From NCBI GenBank assembly GCA_020631895.1, contig JACKGR010000001.1, positions 62,001 to 126,000 on the forward strand: 64,000 nucleotides of DNA, read 5' to 3'. The DNA is from Candidatus Nomurabacteria bacterium. Lineage in GTDB: Bacteria > Patescibacteriota > Saccharimonadia > Saccharimonadales > UBA7683. Made by a program: the position numbers and the translations under genes. The notes below the pieces were generated by a model. It ran no database searches. It saw nothing but the letters and a program-made list of their open reading frames with translations, and was not told where the DNA came from. Below are positions 51,651-60,194 of this stretch, in pieces (the stretch's first letter is position 1; each line of letters starts with the position of its first letter).

Positions 51651-53738
51651 ATGGCAACCAAAAAGATTGATCTAGTTAAGTTACGTAACGTCGGTATTAT
51701 CGCGCACATTGATGCCGGAAAAACTACTACAACTGAAGGTATTTTGTACCGAACAGGTATAAACCACAAAATTGGTGTTGTTCGTGGTGAAGGAGACGGC
51801 GCTACAACTGACTGGATGGAGCAAGAGAAAGAGCGTGGTATTACTATTACCTCTGCTGCTGTAACTTGTTTTTGGAAGGATCATCAGATAAATATTATCG
51901 ATACGCCGGGACACATCGACTTTACAGTTGAGGTTGAGCGGTCACTTCGAGTTCTTGATGGTGCTGTTACCGTATTTGACGGAAAGATGGGTGTTGAGAG
52001 CCAGTCTGAGACTGTTTGGCGACAAGCCGACAAATACAATGTCCCTCGAGTTTGCTTTATTAACAAGATTAATCAAACCGGTGGAGATTTCTGGAAGTCT
52101 CTTGAGACTATCCACGCCCGACTTACTAAGCGTGCACTCGCCGTACACATTCCAATTGGCTTTGAGCAGTCAATAAACGGCGTTGTCGACCTTCTTGATA
52201 TGAAGGCCTACACATACACTGAGTATCATGATAAGGCTCTTGTACAAGGTGAAATCCCTGAGGATATGCTTGAGAAGGCTACAAATGCTCGCTCACTACT
52301 AGTAGAAGCTGCTGTAGAGCACGACGATGACTTAATGATGAAGTACCTTGAAGACGGTGAATCAGCTATTAGCGACGCAGAGTTCAAGTCAGCTCTTCGT
52401 AAAGGTGTTCTATCTGGTCAATTATTCTTAGTAACAGGTGGAGATGGTCGTGGCGTAATTGTAGAAAAAGTTCTTGATCTTATGACTGAGTTCCTACCTA
52501 GTCCAATCGACCGTGGCTCTGTCTGGGGAACTCACACTAAATCAGGTGATGAAATTGAAAGAAAGCCATCAAATGACGAGCCGTTCTCAGCTCTAGCCTT
52601 TAAAATTGCTACCGATCCATTTATGGGTAAATTATGTTTCTTCCGAGTGTATTCTGGAAAAATCGATGCGGGTTCTTATATCCTAAACAGTACAACAGGT
52701 GAAAAAGAGCGTGTTGGACGTTTGGTGAGAATGCACGCTGATAAGCGAGAAGATGTTACAGAGGTAGAAGCTGGTGATATCGCTGCAATCGTAGGACTTA
52801 AAAAAGTTACTACCGGAAACACACTTTGTGATCTAAGTAACCCAATTATCCTGGAGAGCATCGACTTCCCAGAACCTCCAGTATCCATTGCAATCGAGCC
52901 TAAAACTAAGGCCGACCAAGAGAAGATGGGTATTGCGTTACAACGACTAGCTGAAGAGGATCCTACATTTAGAGTCCATACCGATGAAGAGACTGGCCAA
53001 ACTATTATCTCTGGTATGGGTGAACTGCACCTTGAGATTCTAGTTGATCGAATGAAGCGAGAGTTTAGCGTTGAGGCTAACATTGGTCAGCCACAAGTTG
53101 CTTACCGCGAGACAATTAAAAAAGAAGTTGAGATTCAAGGTAAGTTCATTAAACAATCTGGTGGACGTGGTCAATATGGTGATGTATGGCTTAGAATCAA
53201 GCCACGTGAACCAGGCGAAGGCTTTGAGTTTATTAACTCTATCAAAGGCGGAGTTGTACCGAGTGAGTACATCAAGCCTGTTCAACAAGGTATCGAGGAA
53301 GCCATGGGCAACGGAGTTATCGCCGGCTATCCTGTAGTAGATATCTCGGCTGAACTTTATGATGGTAGTTACCATGATGTAGACTCTAACGAAATGGCCT
53401 TTAAAATTGCCGGGTCTATGGCTCTCCAAAGTGGAGTTAAGAACGCCGCACCTACACTTCTAGAACCTGTAATGAAGGTAGAGGTTGTTGTTCCTGAAGA
53501 GTTTATGGGTGATGTAATCGGAGATCTTAACGGACGTCGAGGACGAGTTGAAAGCATGGAAGACCGCTCAAGTGCAAAGGTTATTCTAGCGTTTGTACCT
53601 CTTGCAGAGATGTTTGGATACACAACTGATATTCGATCAATGACTCAAGGTCGTGCTAGCTCAACAATGGAACTAGATCACTACGCCGAGGTCCCATCAC
53701 ACGTAGCCGAAGCCGTTATCGCCAATCGTAGCAAGTAA
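51651..53738 (+). CDS. fusA: Elongation factor G
   Basis: A 695-aa translocation GTPase. G1 is [14 protein letters not shown]2 [11 protein letters not shown]3 IDTPGHIDF and G4 NKIN (usual NKMD). Domains II-V follow, with the domain IV loop [15 protein letters not shown] and the C-terminal [13 protein letters not shown]. The Asn-Lys-Ile-Asn G4 is a slight deviation. It has its own promoter. Confidence 0.96.
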   Translation: MATKKIDLVKLRNVGIIAHIDAGKTTTTEGILYRTGINHKIGVVRGEGDGATTDWMEQEKERGITITSAAVTCFWKDHQINIIDTPGHIDFTVEVERSLRVLDGAVTVFDGKMGVESQSETVWRQADKYNVPRVCFINKINQTGGDFWKSLETIHARLTKRALAVHIPIGFEQSINGVVDLLDMKAYTYTEYHDKALVQGEIPEDMLEKATNARSLLVEAAVEHDDDLMMKYLEDGESAISDAEFKSALRKGVLSGQLFLVTGGDGRGVIVEKVLDLMTEFLPSPIDRGSVWGTHTKSGDEIERKPSNDEPFSALAFKIATDPFMGKLCFFRVYSGKIDAGSYILNSTTGEKERVGRLVRMHADKREDVTEVEAGDIAAIVGLKKVTTGNTLCDLSNPIILESIDFPEPPVSIAIEPKTKADQEKMGIALQRLAEEDPTFRVHTDEETGQTIISGMGELHLEILVDRMKREFSVEANIGQPQVAYRETIKKEVEIQGKFIKQSGGRGQYGDVWLRIKPREPGEGFEFINSIKGGVVPSEYIKPVQQGIEEAMGNGVIAGYPVVDISAELYDGSYHDVDSNEMAFKIAGSMALQSGVKNAAPTLLEPVMKVEVVVPEEFMGDVIGDLNGRRGRVESMEDRSSAKVILAFVPLAEMFGYTTDIRSMTQGRASSTMELDHYAEVPSHVAEAVIANRSK

Positions 53739-53752
53739 TAGGTAGCTTACTG

Positions 53753-53780
53753 TTGACACTCTCAGCAATAGATGTATATT
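53753..53780 (+). promoter_or_regulatory. Promoter of the 61-aa gene
   Basis: TTGACA (53753-53758), a 16-bp spacer and TATATT (53775-53780). ATG follows after 7 nt. Confidence 0.65.
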
Positions 53781-53787
53781 TATTGAT

Positions 53788-53973
53788 ATGGAAGATAATA
53801 GACATGAGCCATGTGAAGAGCCAGAAATCTCTCATCACGAATACTATTTAATTAGCGGAATGGTCAGAAGGTTAGGTGCAAAGGCAACTCAATTTGTTGA
53901 GGCCCCAAGGCGAATTAAGGCAAGGGTAGTAGAGTTTATTGATGAGCTCAGTATTGCAAGTGGCAATGAATGA
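53788..53973 (+). CDS. Hypothetical 61-aa protein
   Basis: Not recognised. The acidic N-terminus (MEDNRHEPCEEPEISHHEYY) with a His/Cys cluster might bind metal; the rest is helical and basic. The clear leaderless promoter in front argues that it is a real gene. Confidence 0.5.
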   Translation: MEDNRHEPCEEPEISHHEYYLISGMVRRLGAKATQFVEAPRRIKARVVEFIDELSIASGNE

Positions 53974-54028
53974 AGTTTTAAATAATCTAGAGTACATATT
54001 GACGATAAAGTAAACATGGAGATAAAAA

Positions 54029-54496
54029 ATGTCTGAAGTGAGAGTATCGGTCTACGACGAGAATTTAGAAGTTAAACCATCAAAAAGAACAAAGATTATT
54101 GGTGGTATTGCTGGCATTCTAGCTGTTGGACTAATTGCAACTGGGCTTCACGAAGGCGATAGCGGCTCTGCCTTGGCTACTTCAGGTATATTTGCAGGTG
54201 CGATTGGCGGTTTGGGTGCAGTTTATAATCATTTATTCGATATGACAAACAATCGGCAAAATATGTTACGTAGAACCAGAAGAGAGGCCGTTATCAGGTC
54301 TATTGTAAATCCACCAGATCTAACTATGTATGAATCGGCTATGACAGTTGATCGAAGCCGTTTGGTTTCCGCTGGGGCGGATGATGAAGTAGGTACAGTA
54401 GCATTTGACTATACCGATGTATATAAAACAGAGACGGGAGTAGTTTACGTTTCTGACAGCTTAGACTTTGCAGTTAAATTACCGTCGGTATCTTAG
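54029..54496 (+). CDS. Hypothetical membrane protein with two helices
   Basis: A 155-aa protein. Two hydrophobic segments (about residues 25-43 and 51-70) form a hairpin with little outside (GLHEGDSGSALAT), followed by a soluble domain of about 80 residues ending in SDSLDFAVKLPSVS. SD GGAG lies 7 nt before ATG. TTGACG (53999-54004) upstream may be a -35 box. No family is recognised. Confidence 0.6.
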   Translation: MSEVRVSVYDENLEVKPSKRTKIIGGIAGILAVGLIATGLHEGDSGSALATSGIFAGAIGGLGAVYNHLFDMTNNRQNMLRRTRREAVIRSIVNPPDLTMYESAMTVDRSRLVSAGADDEVGTVAFDYTDVYKTETGVVYVSDSLDFAVKLPSVS

Positions 54497-54515
54497 ATAT
54501 ATAAATGATATAAAT

Positions 54516-55076
54516 ATGAGATTTCCAGACATATACCCTGATAGTGCATCAAAGAGCATAGAAAGTTTACTTGGTGATCCAGAACTATCATCAAGTTTAG
54601 GTGAAAAATTAGATGTACTTAAACCTGGCGATCCAATTATTGTAAGCGAGCGGGACATTGTTATCTCAGCAGGTATAGTTTACCCACGCGCTTGTGGAAG
54701 AAAGCCTTTTGAATTTAACGCTGGAGCAGTTACTAAAAAACCAAGAAGAACATTAGAAGTTGATGTTGAGGTGCCATTGTGGAAAGTCTGTGTTCTAGAT
54801 CACCATACGTACGGTGACTATATATTCGGTGGTGGTATGACAAGAAGTTGGTCAGTTCTAGGGCACATATCTATTGATCAATCAGGTGTCCCTACTACAA
54901 ACCTGACTGAAAGATTTGTTTACACGGGTTGGTGTGAGGTTGAGGAGCTTGCCGATAATGGAACAGACTCTAGGGCTCAAAAAGCTGCGGACATGTTATT
55001 GTTTGAACCGAGAGAAATACCCGTAGCTACGGATGGTATTAATATTGTAGTTTTGAGTTCACAAGATTTAAATTAA
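54516..55076 (+). CDS. Hypothetical 186-aa protein
   Basis: Not recognised. ATG 54516 (MRFPDIYPD) is preferred because it lies 19 nt behind the previous stop and behind an AT-rich -10-like stretch; the open frame extends upstream to 54468. A soluble, probably beta-rich protein (VDVEVPLWKVCVLDHHTYGDYIFGG is shortened here to VEVPLWKVCVLDHHTY), with no signal peptide. It is the last protein gene before the long RNA at 55178. Confidence 0.55.
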   Translation: MRFPDIYPDSASKSIESLLGDPELSSSLGEKLDVLKPGDPIIVSERDIVISAGIVYPRACGRKPFEFNAGAVTKKPRRTLEVDVEVPLWKVCVLDHHTYGDYIFGGGMTRSWSVLGHISIDQSGVPTTNLTERFVYTGWCEVEELADNGTDSRAQKAADMLLFEPREIPVATDGINIVVLSSQDLN

Positions 55077-55142
55077 TTCTTGATACCAATTGAATTTATA
55101 TAAAGATTTGTTATCACTATAATGAATGAATCTATATTAGTA

Positions 55143-55171
55143 TTGACAAAATAGGTCACATGCTGTATAAT
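55143..55171 (+). promoter_or_regulatory. Perfect consensus promoter of the long RNA
   Basis: TTGACA (55143-55148), exactly 17 bp, TATAAT (55166-55171). This is one of the three strongest-looking promoters in the window. Transcription is expected from about 55178. Confidence 0.88.
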
Positions 55172-55177
55172 GATTGC

Positions 55178-55927
55178 TATTCATAAGAAATTATGAATTG
55201 TACGTTAAGTGTATTGCCTGATTGACCTCATGCTTAGCGATAAGTTTTTGAATAATTAAGATAAAGTTCAAGAATTTGTCGCTAAGCGTGAGTCGGTCAA
55301 CTCACGCAAACGCAAAAACATCTGACATCGAGCGGTACCAGTGCGATATTCGGACGTGACCGCGTTCGTGCATCGTCTGGGTACGTATAAGAAAATCGAT
55401 GTGAAAAATCACGTTGTGCGTGCTTCTTAGCATGACAGCTGCTTGTGATGCAGATGTGCCTTTTGACAGTGGAGGCTGTCGTCAGGTAAAAAGGAAAGCT
55501 GCCACCCTGCCGCTGATAAGCGGATTTCGCCCTAACTGGTGAAATGCTCAGTGATGAGACGAATAAGGCCGAGCCCTCCACCGTGGCGGATTGATCCGAA
55601 TAGATCCGTCGTAACGGTACACTTAACTTCCCGCATTAGGCAAGCGGGCATGCGAAAAGTCTAGTCGGAAGATAAATCGTGTGTGTAAGCCTCATTGGAA
55701 GATAATCCGGACGCCTGGGTTATGTGACTTCCACGAGTGAGAGAAGCTAGGTTTTCGCCGCAATCGGCGATGATCAAACTTCTTTGGAACGGGGCTGCAG
55801 CCCGCGACTGAATGGTCGGGGGAAGAGCAGCCCCCCGACCAAACTCACTTCTCTGCAGTTGGTGTGCAAAAGTTGCACCCATTGACACAGCCGGCGCATT
55901 CATTTGCTGCCGGCTACTCTAATTTTT
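55178..55927 (+). ncRNA. Large structured non-coding RNA of unknown class (about 750 nt)
   Basis: There is no supported protein gene for about 1 kb, but a consensus promoter, a terminator and extensive pairing. The 5' hairpin is TTCATAA-gaaa-TTATGAA (55180-55197). A 10-bp long-range helix joins 55204-55213 to 55618-55627. A 14-bp hairpin (one G-U) lies at 55227-55240/55279-55292. The GTGGAGG/CCTCCAC helix (55469-55475/55575-55581) closes a multibranch loop. GCGAAAA/TTTTCGC (55652-55658/55752-55758) is extended by CTAG/CTAG, and a 9-bp GC-rich stem lies near 55825. The sequence is more G+C-rich than the neighbours. I see no signatures of tmRNA, RNase P RNA, SRP RNA, 6S RNA or rRNA. Confidence 0.75.
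55889..55927 (+). terminator. Terminator of the long RNA
   Basis: AGCCGGC (55889-55895) pairs with GCCGGCT (55909-55915), with inner GCA/TGC; ACTCTAATTTTT follows. The T run starts 8 nt after the stem, so termination may be imperfect. Confidence 0.6.
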
Positions 55928-55943
55928 GGGGTAATTTTTGCTA

Positions 55944-55972
55944 TTGATACCAGATAGACAATACGATATACT
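55944..55972 (+). promoter_or_regulatory. Promoter of tuf
   Basis: TTGATA (55944-55949), a 17-bp spacer and TATACT (55967-55972). It gives a leader of about 95 nt. Confidence 0.7.
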
Positions 55973-56075
55973 TGTCTAGTATCTCGCGTGAGGGCATTGC
56001 TTTAGTGCAAACTAAGTAGTAAGGACCGCGTGACAAATCAACAACAAGTAATAATTTTAGAAGGAGAAAATCTCA

Positions 56076-57257
56076 ATGGCAGATTTTGACCGAAGTAAGC
56101 CGCACGTAAACGTTGGAACAATGGGCCACGTTGACCACGGTAAAACTACATTAACAGCTGCAATTAAGGCTGTGCTAGCAAAAAAATTACCTAGCGATGT
56201 TAACCAAGCAGTATCGATTGATGAAATTGATAAAGCTCCAGAAGAAAAAACTCGTGGTATAACAATTGCTACGTCTCACCAAGAGTACGAGAGCGAGAAG
56301 CGACACTACGCACACGTAGATATGCCAGGACACGCTGACTATGTTAAAAACATGATTACTGGTGCTGCTCAAATCGACGGAGCAATTCTAGTTGTAGGTG
56401 CAAACGACGGTCCACTTCCGCAAACTCGTGAGCACGTACTTCTTGCAAAGCAAGTTGGCGTACCAAAGATCTTAGTATTTATGAACAAGATGGACCTTGC
56501 TGACGCTGAACTAGTTGAACTAGTTGAAGAGGACATCCGAGATCTTCTTGAGAAGAACGGCTTTGACCGAGACTGCCCAATTGTTAAAGGTTCAGCTACA
56601 AAAGCTCTCGAAGGTGACTCCGCTAACGAAGATACAGTTATGGAGCTTGTTAAAGCCATGGACGAGTACTTTGAAGAGCCAAAGCGCGATCTAGACAAGC
56701 CATTCCTAATGCCTATTGAGGACGTCTTCTCAATTAAGGGTCGTGGAACAGTGGCTACAGGACGTATCGAAACCGGAATCGTTAAGATTAACGACGAGGT
56801 TGAGATTGTTGGTATCCGTGATACTAAAAAGACAGTTGTAACTGGTATCGAGGCATTCAAAAAGAACCTTGACCAAGGACAAGCTGGTGACAATGCTGGA
56901 ATCTTGCTACGAGGTATCGAGCGAGACGACATCGAGCGTGGCCAGGTTATCTGTAAACCAGGTTCAATCACTCCACACACAGAGTTTGACGCAGAAGTTT
57001 ATATCCTTAAAAAAGAAGAAGGCGGACGTCACACTCCATTCTTTAAAGGTTACAAACCACAGTTCTACTTTAGAACTACTGATGTAACTGGAGAAGTTGA
57101 ACTTCCTGCAGACAAAGAGATGGTAATGCCAGGTGACACTGTAACCTTTAAGGTTAAGTTGCTTGCTCCAATTGCCATGGAACAGGGTCTAAACTTTGCA
57201 ATCCGCGAAGGAGGACGAACTGTTGGTGCAGGTGTGGTTACAAAAATCACAAAATAG
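56076..57257 (+). CDS. tuf: Elongation factor Tu
   Basis: The 393-aa GTPase that delivers aminoacyl-tRNA. G1 is [12 protein letters not shown]2 [13 protein letters not shown]3 VDMPGHADY and G4 NKMD. In G3 the almost invariant Cys of DCPGH is Met83. Domains 2 and 3 are normal ([23 protein letters not shown]). SD AGAAGGAG lies 8 nt before ATG, the strongest in the window, fitting high expression. A perfect terminator follows. Confidence 0.97.
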   Translation: MADFDRSKPHVNVGTMGHVDHGKTTLTAAIKAVLAKKLPSDVNQAVSIDEIDKAPEEKTRGITIATSHQEYESEKRHYAHVDMPGHADYVKNMITGAAQIDGAILVVGANDGPLPQTREHVLLAKQVGVPKILVFMNKMDLADAELVELVEEDIRDLLEKNGFDRDCPIVKGSATKALEGDSANEDTVMELVKAMDEYFEEPKRDLDKPFLMPIEDVFSIKGRGTVATGRIETGIVKINDEVEIVGIRDTKKTVVTGIEAFKKNLDQGQAGDNAGILLRGIERDDIERGQVICKPGSITPHTEFDAEVYILKKEEGGRHTPFFKGYKPQFYFRTTDVTGEVELPADKEMVMPGDTVTFKVKLLAPIAMEQGLNFAIREGGRTVGAGVVTKITK

Positions 57258-57279
57258 TTAATCTCATAACTAACAATCT

Positions 57280-57302
57280 GAGACGCTACGGCGTCTCTTT
57301 TT
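57280..57302 (+). terminator. Intrinsic terminator of tuf
   Basis: GAGACGC-tacg-GCGTCTC, a perfect 7-bp stem followed by five T. Confidence 0.9.
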
Positions 57303-57345
57303 GATTTCCTAGTTATTATTCAAAATATAATGGTAGAATTTAATT

Positions 57346-57948
57346 ATGAAAAGATGTCCTTATAATGGTGATCCAGAGAAACCTTGTGCAGTTCCTGAGG
57401 ACTGGGAGAATATTCTTTACAATTCCTGTAACGACGGAGAGTATGGACGAAATTGTGCAGCAATAATGTCTCAGATGATCGTGCTCGGTTCTACTGGTAG
57501 AGAGGGTATAAGAAGCTGTTTTGACGAACTTTACGGCGAGATAATTGGTCATTATTCACCAAAGACCATAAGTGTGAGTGAAGCACCAGATCATTTACAA
57601 GAAGATGTCGTAAAGTGCAGACTGCCAGTACGTGAAAAGCGACCGATGATAGAAGGAGGAGTCGCGATACATCATGTAGACTTGATGTGTACGCTACTCA
57701 ATAATGAGATGCTAGTAGCTTCAAACTGGTATGAAAATAGACGCAATCAACTCACGACCAGAGACACTGCAATAAACTGGTGGATATTTGCAGAATCCGA
57801 TGGTGAGATTGACTTATTACTAGAGCCGATAGATACAGTCTCTCAATATGACCAATCTTTCCATCCTGGATCTGCTGTGCTGCACAATGCCTTTAACCCG
57901 CCGTTGATGATTGTCGAAATATTGCGAAGAAGAGCAAAAGTTGATTAA
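57346..57948 (+). CDS. Hypothetical 200-aa protein, Cys-rich N-terminus
   Basis: Not recognised. The first 40 residues contain Cys4, 14, 28 and 37 (MKRCPYNGDPEKPCAVPEDW), which could hold a metal or disulfides. The rest is soluble with HH and Trp-rich parts (NWWIFAESDGEIDLLLEP). No signal peptide or membrane helix is seen. TAGAAT lies 6 nt before ATG. It lies between tuf and rpsJ as its own unit behind the tuf terminator. Confidence 0.6.
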   Translation: MKRCPYNGDPEKPCAVPEDWENILYNSCNDGEYGRNCAAIMSQMIVLGSTGREGIRSCFDELYGEIIGHYSPKTISVSEAPDHLQEDVVKCRLPVREKRPMIEGGVAIHHVDLMCTLLNNEMLVASNWYENRRNQLTTRDTAINWWIFAESDGEIDLLLEPIDTVSQYDQSFHPGSAVLHNAFNPPLMIVEILRRRAKVD

Positions 57949-58066
57949 TATCCCTGTATATTATAGAATTACACTACAAACTAATTGTGATGACTAAAAG
58001 TCATTGTGGTGACTCTCTATAGCGCCATAAAGATGTTACATCACTTGTAAGAAGAAAGGGCATTTA

Positions 58067-58390
58067 ATGTCAGAAGTTCCACAAAAGCAAAAGATTCGTA
58101 TCCGTTTGAAGGCTTACGATCACAAAATTATAGATCAATCTGCAAAACAGATCATCGATACTGCACTTAGAACAGGTGCAACAATTAACGGACCAATCCC
58201 ACTACCTACTCGTAAGAGTAAGTACACAGTAGTGAAAAGCCCGCATGTCTATAAAAAAGGCATGGAACAGTTTGAGATGCGTGTTCACAAGCGACTAATC
58301 GATATCTTAGACCCAACTCCTAAGACAATTGATAGTCTTATGAACTTATCACTTCCTGCTGGTTGTGATGCCGAAATCCGAATGGATTAA
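58067..58390 (+). CDS. rpsJ: 30S ribosomal protein S10
   Basis: A 107-aa 30S protein, also the NusE partner in antitermination. Typical [22 protein letters not shown] and [28 protein letters not shown] lies upstream. The leader carries ATGACT-aaa-AGTCAT (57990-58004). Unlike in many bacteria it is cut off from the rest of the S10 operon by a hairpin terminator and a membrane-protein gene. Confidence 0.96.
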   Translation: MSEVPQKQKIRIRLKAYDHKIIDQSAKQIIDTALRTGATINGPIPLPTRKSKYTVVKSPHVYKKGMEQFEMRVHKRLIDILDPTPKTIDSLMNLSLPAGCDAEIRMD

Positions 58391-58425
58391 TCAGCGCAAC
58401 TCTTTCAAGCTAAACTTGTATAGTG

Positions 58426-58450
58426 AGAACCGCCCATAAGGCGGTTTTCT
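58426..58450 (+). terminator. Intrinsic terminator of rpsJ
   Basis: GAACCGCC / GGCGGTTTTC stem around a cataa loop, followed by TATTTA. The T run is interrupted, so read-through is possible. Confidence 0.65.
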
Positions 58451-58484
58451 ATTTATCTAAGCTTATGCTTAAATAGAAACTAAC

Positions 58485-58763
58485 ATGGTAAAACCGAAAA
58501 GAAAAACAAAAAAATCACAGATTGAGTCAAATTCTACCTTCTTTCTGAAGATTCTGCTGTTCTTTATCCTGGGTACTCTATGGGTACGTCTAATAAATGT
58601 AAATATCGGCCCCTTCCAACACATTAGCTTGCCTGTTGGACTCCTTGTAGGGCTTCTATTCGCTTCACACGAGCATTTTACGATAGATAGTAAGATAGAA
58701 TTCGCAGTTCTCCTTGTCGCAACTTTTATTAGTTTTTATCTTCCAGTTGGAATCACACTTTAA
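58485..58763 (+). CDS. Small membrane protein between rpsJ and rplC
   Basis: A 92-aa protein with a basic N-terminus (MVKPKRKTKKSQ), then three hydrophobic stretches (about residues 19-36, 44-57 and 68-88), so two or three membrane helices. No family is recognised. A -10-like TAGAAA lies 5 nt before ATG. It interrupts the ribosomal-protein cluster. Confidence 0.6.
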   Translation: MVKPKRKTKKSQIESNSTFFLKILLFFILGTLWVRLINVNIGPFQHISLPVGLLVGLLFASHEHFTIDSKIEFAVLLVATFISFYLPVGITL

Positions 58764-58767
58764 ACTG

Positions 58768-58797
58768 TTGACACTACAGTAATATATCTGTTACACT
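58768..58797 (+). promoter_or_regulatory. Promoter of the rplC-rplN ribosomal operon
   Basis: TTGACA (58768-58773), an 18-bp spacer and TGT-TACACT (-10 at 58792-58797). Transcription should start near 58804, leaving a 120-nt leader that includes CCAAT/ATTGG (58818-58835). Confidence 0.65.
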
Positions 58798-58924
58798 TGT
58801 TTGGTAATTTCATGCCTCCAATGGTGAAAGATTGGCAAGTCTAGAGGTCCAGGAGTCTATACGACAAACGGATACCGTAGATCGACCAATATTTTTGTTT
58901 GCTAAGAGGTTAATAAGGACAAAG

Positions 58925-59542
58925 ATGAAAGCAATTTTGGGCACAAAAATCGGTATGACTCAAATCCTAGCAGAGGATGGTATCTTAGTGCCTATTACTC
59001 TTGTTAAAGCTGGACCTTGCACAATTACTCAACTTAAGACTGATGATACTGATGGTTATACTGCAATTCAGATAGCACTTGATGGTGGTAAGAACACCAG
59101 TAAGTCAGTCAAGGGCCACGTCGCCAAAGCAAATAAAGAACTCATGCCTAAGATTATTCGTGAATTTAGAACAAATGAAATCTCTGAGGAGCAAACTGTA
59201 GGCTCCTCTTTTGATGTCTCAGTATTTGCAGTTGGCGACACCGTCAAAGTAACTGGTAAAAGCAAGGGTAAAGGTTTTGCCGGAACAGTTAAGCGACATA
59301 ACTTTACAACTAGTGCTAAAACTCATGGTGGAAACGGTGTAGTCAGACGACCCGGGTCAATCGGATCAATGTACCCTCAAAAAGTCTTTAAGGGTAAGAA
59401 GATGGCTGGCCAAATGGGCTCAGAGCAAGTTACAGTCAGCGGCCTATCAGTTGCGCTAATTGATGTTGAGAACAGCCTTATTGGACTAAAAGGTGCAATT
59501 CCAGGGCCTAAAAAGAGCCTAGTAACGGTGGTAGGAGCATAA
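58925..59542 (+). CDS. rplC: 50S ribosomal protein L3
   Basis: A 205-aa early assembly protein near the peptidyl transferase centre. The start MKAILGTKIGMTQI at 58925 is the family N-terminus; an open frame reaches back to 58832 but would add unrelated sequence. The central loop HGGNGVVRRPGSIGSMYPQKVFKG is normal, with the methylated Gln position replaced by Arg-Arg context. First gene of the unit. Confidence 0.95.
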   Translation: MKAILGTKIGMTQILAEDGILVPITLVKAGPCTITQLKTDDTDGYTAIQIALDGGKNTSKSVKGHVAKANKELMPKIIREFRTNEISEEQTVGSSFDVSVFAVGDTVKVTGKSKGKGFAGTVKRHNFTTSAKTHGGNGVVRRPGSIGSMYPQKVFKGKKMAGQMGSEQVTVSGLSVALIDVENSLIGLKGAIPGPKKSLVTVVGA

Positions 59543-59543
59543 T

Positions 59544-60194
59544 ATGGCAGACTCAACTAAAACTACTATAGCTACTAAAACCGTGACACTTCCAAAAGAG
59601 GTCTTTGCAGTTGAAGTTAGCAACCACGATCTACTTAAACGAGCTTACGAATCATATCTAGCTAATGGTAGAGAGAACTTTGCCGTAACTAAAACTCGTG
59701 GACTCATCCGCGGTGGTGGTAAAAAACCATGGCGTCAAAAAGGTACAGGCCGAGCACGATTTGGTTCAAGCCGTAACCCAATCTGGCGTGGTGGTGGTAT
59801 TGTATTTGGTCCTAACGGAACTGAAAACTATACAAAGACTCTCCCTACTGCTCAAAAACGACTTGCGCTCAGACAAGCCCTATCACTAGCTAGCAAATCA
59901 AAGAAGATTATTGTTGATGATTTCACCTCAAAAGAGGGTAAAACCAAAGATATGCTTGATCTAATCAAGAAGCACTCTCTAACACGACGAATCTTGGTTA
60001 TTGTAGACAATAAAACAGATCTAATTGAGCGTTCAGCCGGCAACGTACAAAACGTTAAAGTTGTCCAAGCTCTTTACCTAAACGTATTCGACATCCTAAA
60101 TGCTGATAGAATCGTTATTTCGCCAAAAAGCGTTGAGCTAGTTAAAGATTGGCTAACTCGACCAGTTAAGGGTAATGGAGGCCAAGATGCTTAA
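59544..60194 (+). CDS. rplD: 50S ribosomal protein L4
   Basis: A 216-aa exit-tunnel protein. The extended loop GGGKKPWRQKGTGRARFGSS is complete, followed by NPIWRGGGIVFGP. In other bacteria L4 represses its own operon; the leader upstream of rplC would be the place for that here. The end overlaps rplW by 8 nt (ATGCTTAA). Confidence 0.96.
   Translation: MADSTKTTIATKTVTLPKEVFAVEVSNHDLLKRAYESYLANGRENFAVTKTRGLIRGGGKKPWRQKGTGRARFGSSRNPIWRGGGIVFGPNGTENYTKTLPTAQKRLALRQALSLASKSKKIIVDDFTSKEGKTKDMLDLIKKHSLTRRILVIVDNKTDLIERSAGNVQNVKVVQALYLNVFDILNADRIVISPKSVELVKDWLTRPVKGNGGQDA

Noticed and set aside
55470..55590. Short resemblance to SRP RNA (GTCAGGT...GGAAAGC) and to RNase P RNA (TCAGGTAA...GGAAAG)
   Set aside because: The matches are short, in the wrong order, and lack the conserved flanks (GGAAGGAAGCAGCC-like loop; GAGGAAAGTCC core).
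55297..55903. Minus-strand open frames of 94 and 80 codons in the fusA-tuf gap
   Set aside because: They lie inside the structured RNA, have no SD or -10 at a sensible distance, and their compositions (runs of Ser/Pro/Arg) look like chance translation of hairpins.
58832..58924. N-terminal extension of L3
   Set aside because: The extra 31 codons match no L3 and lie in the leader; MKAILGTKIGMT at 58925 is the standard start.
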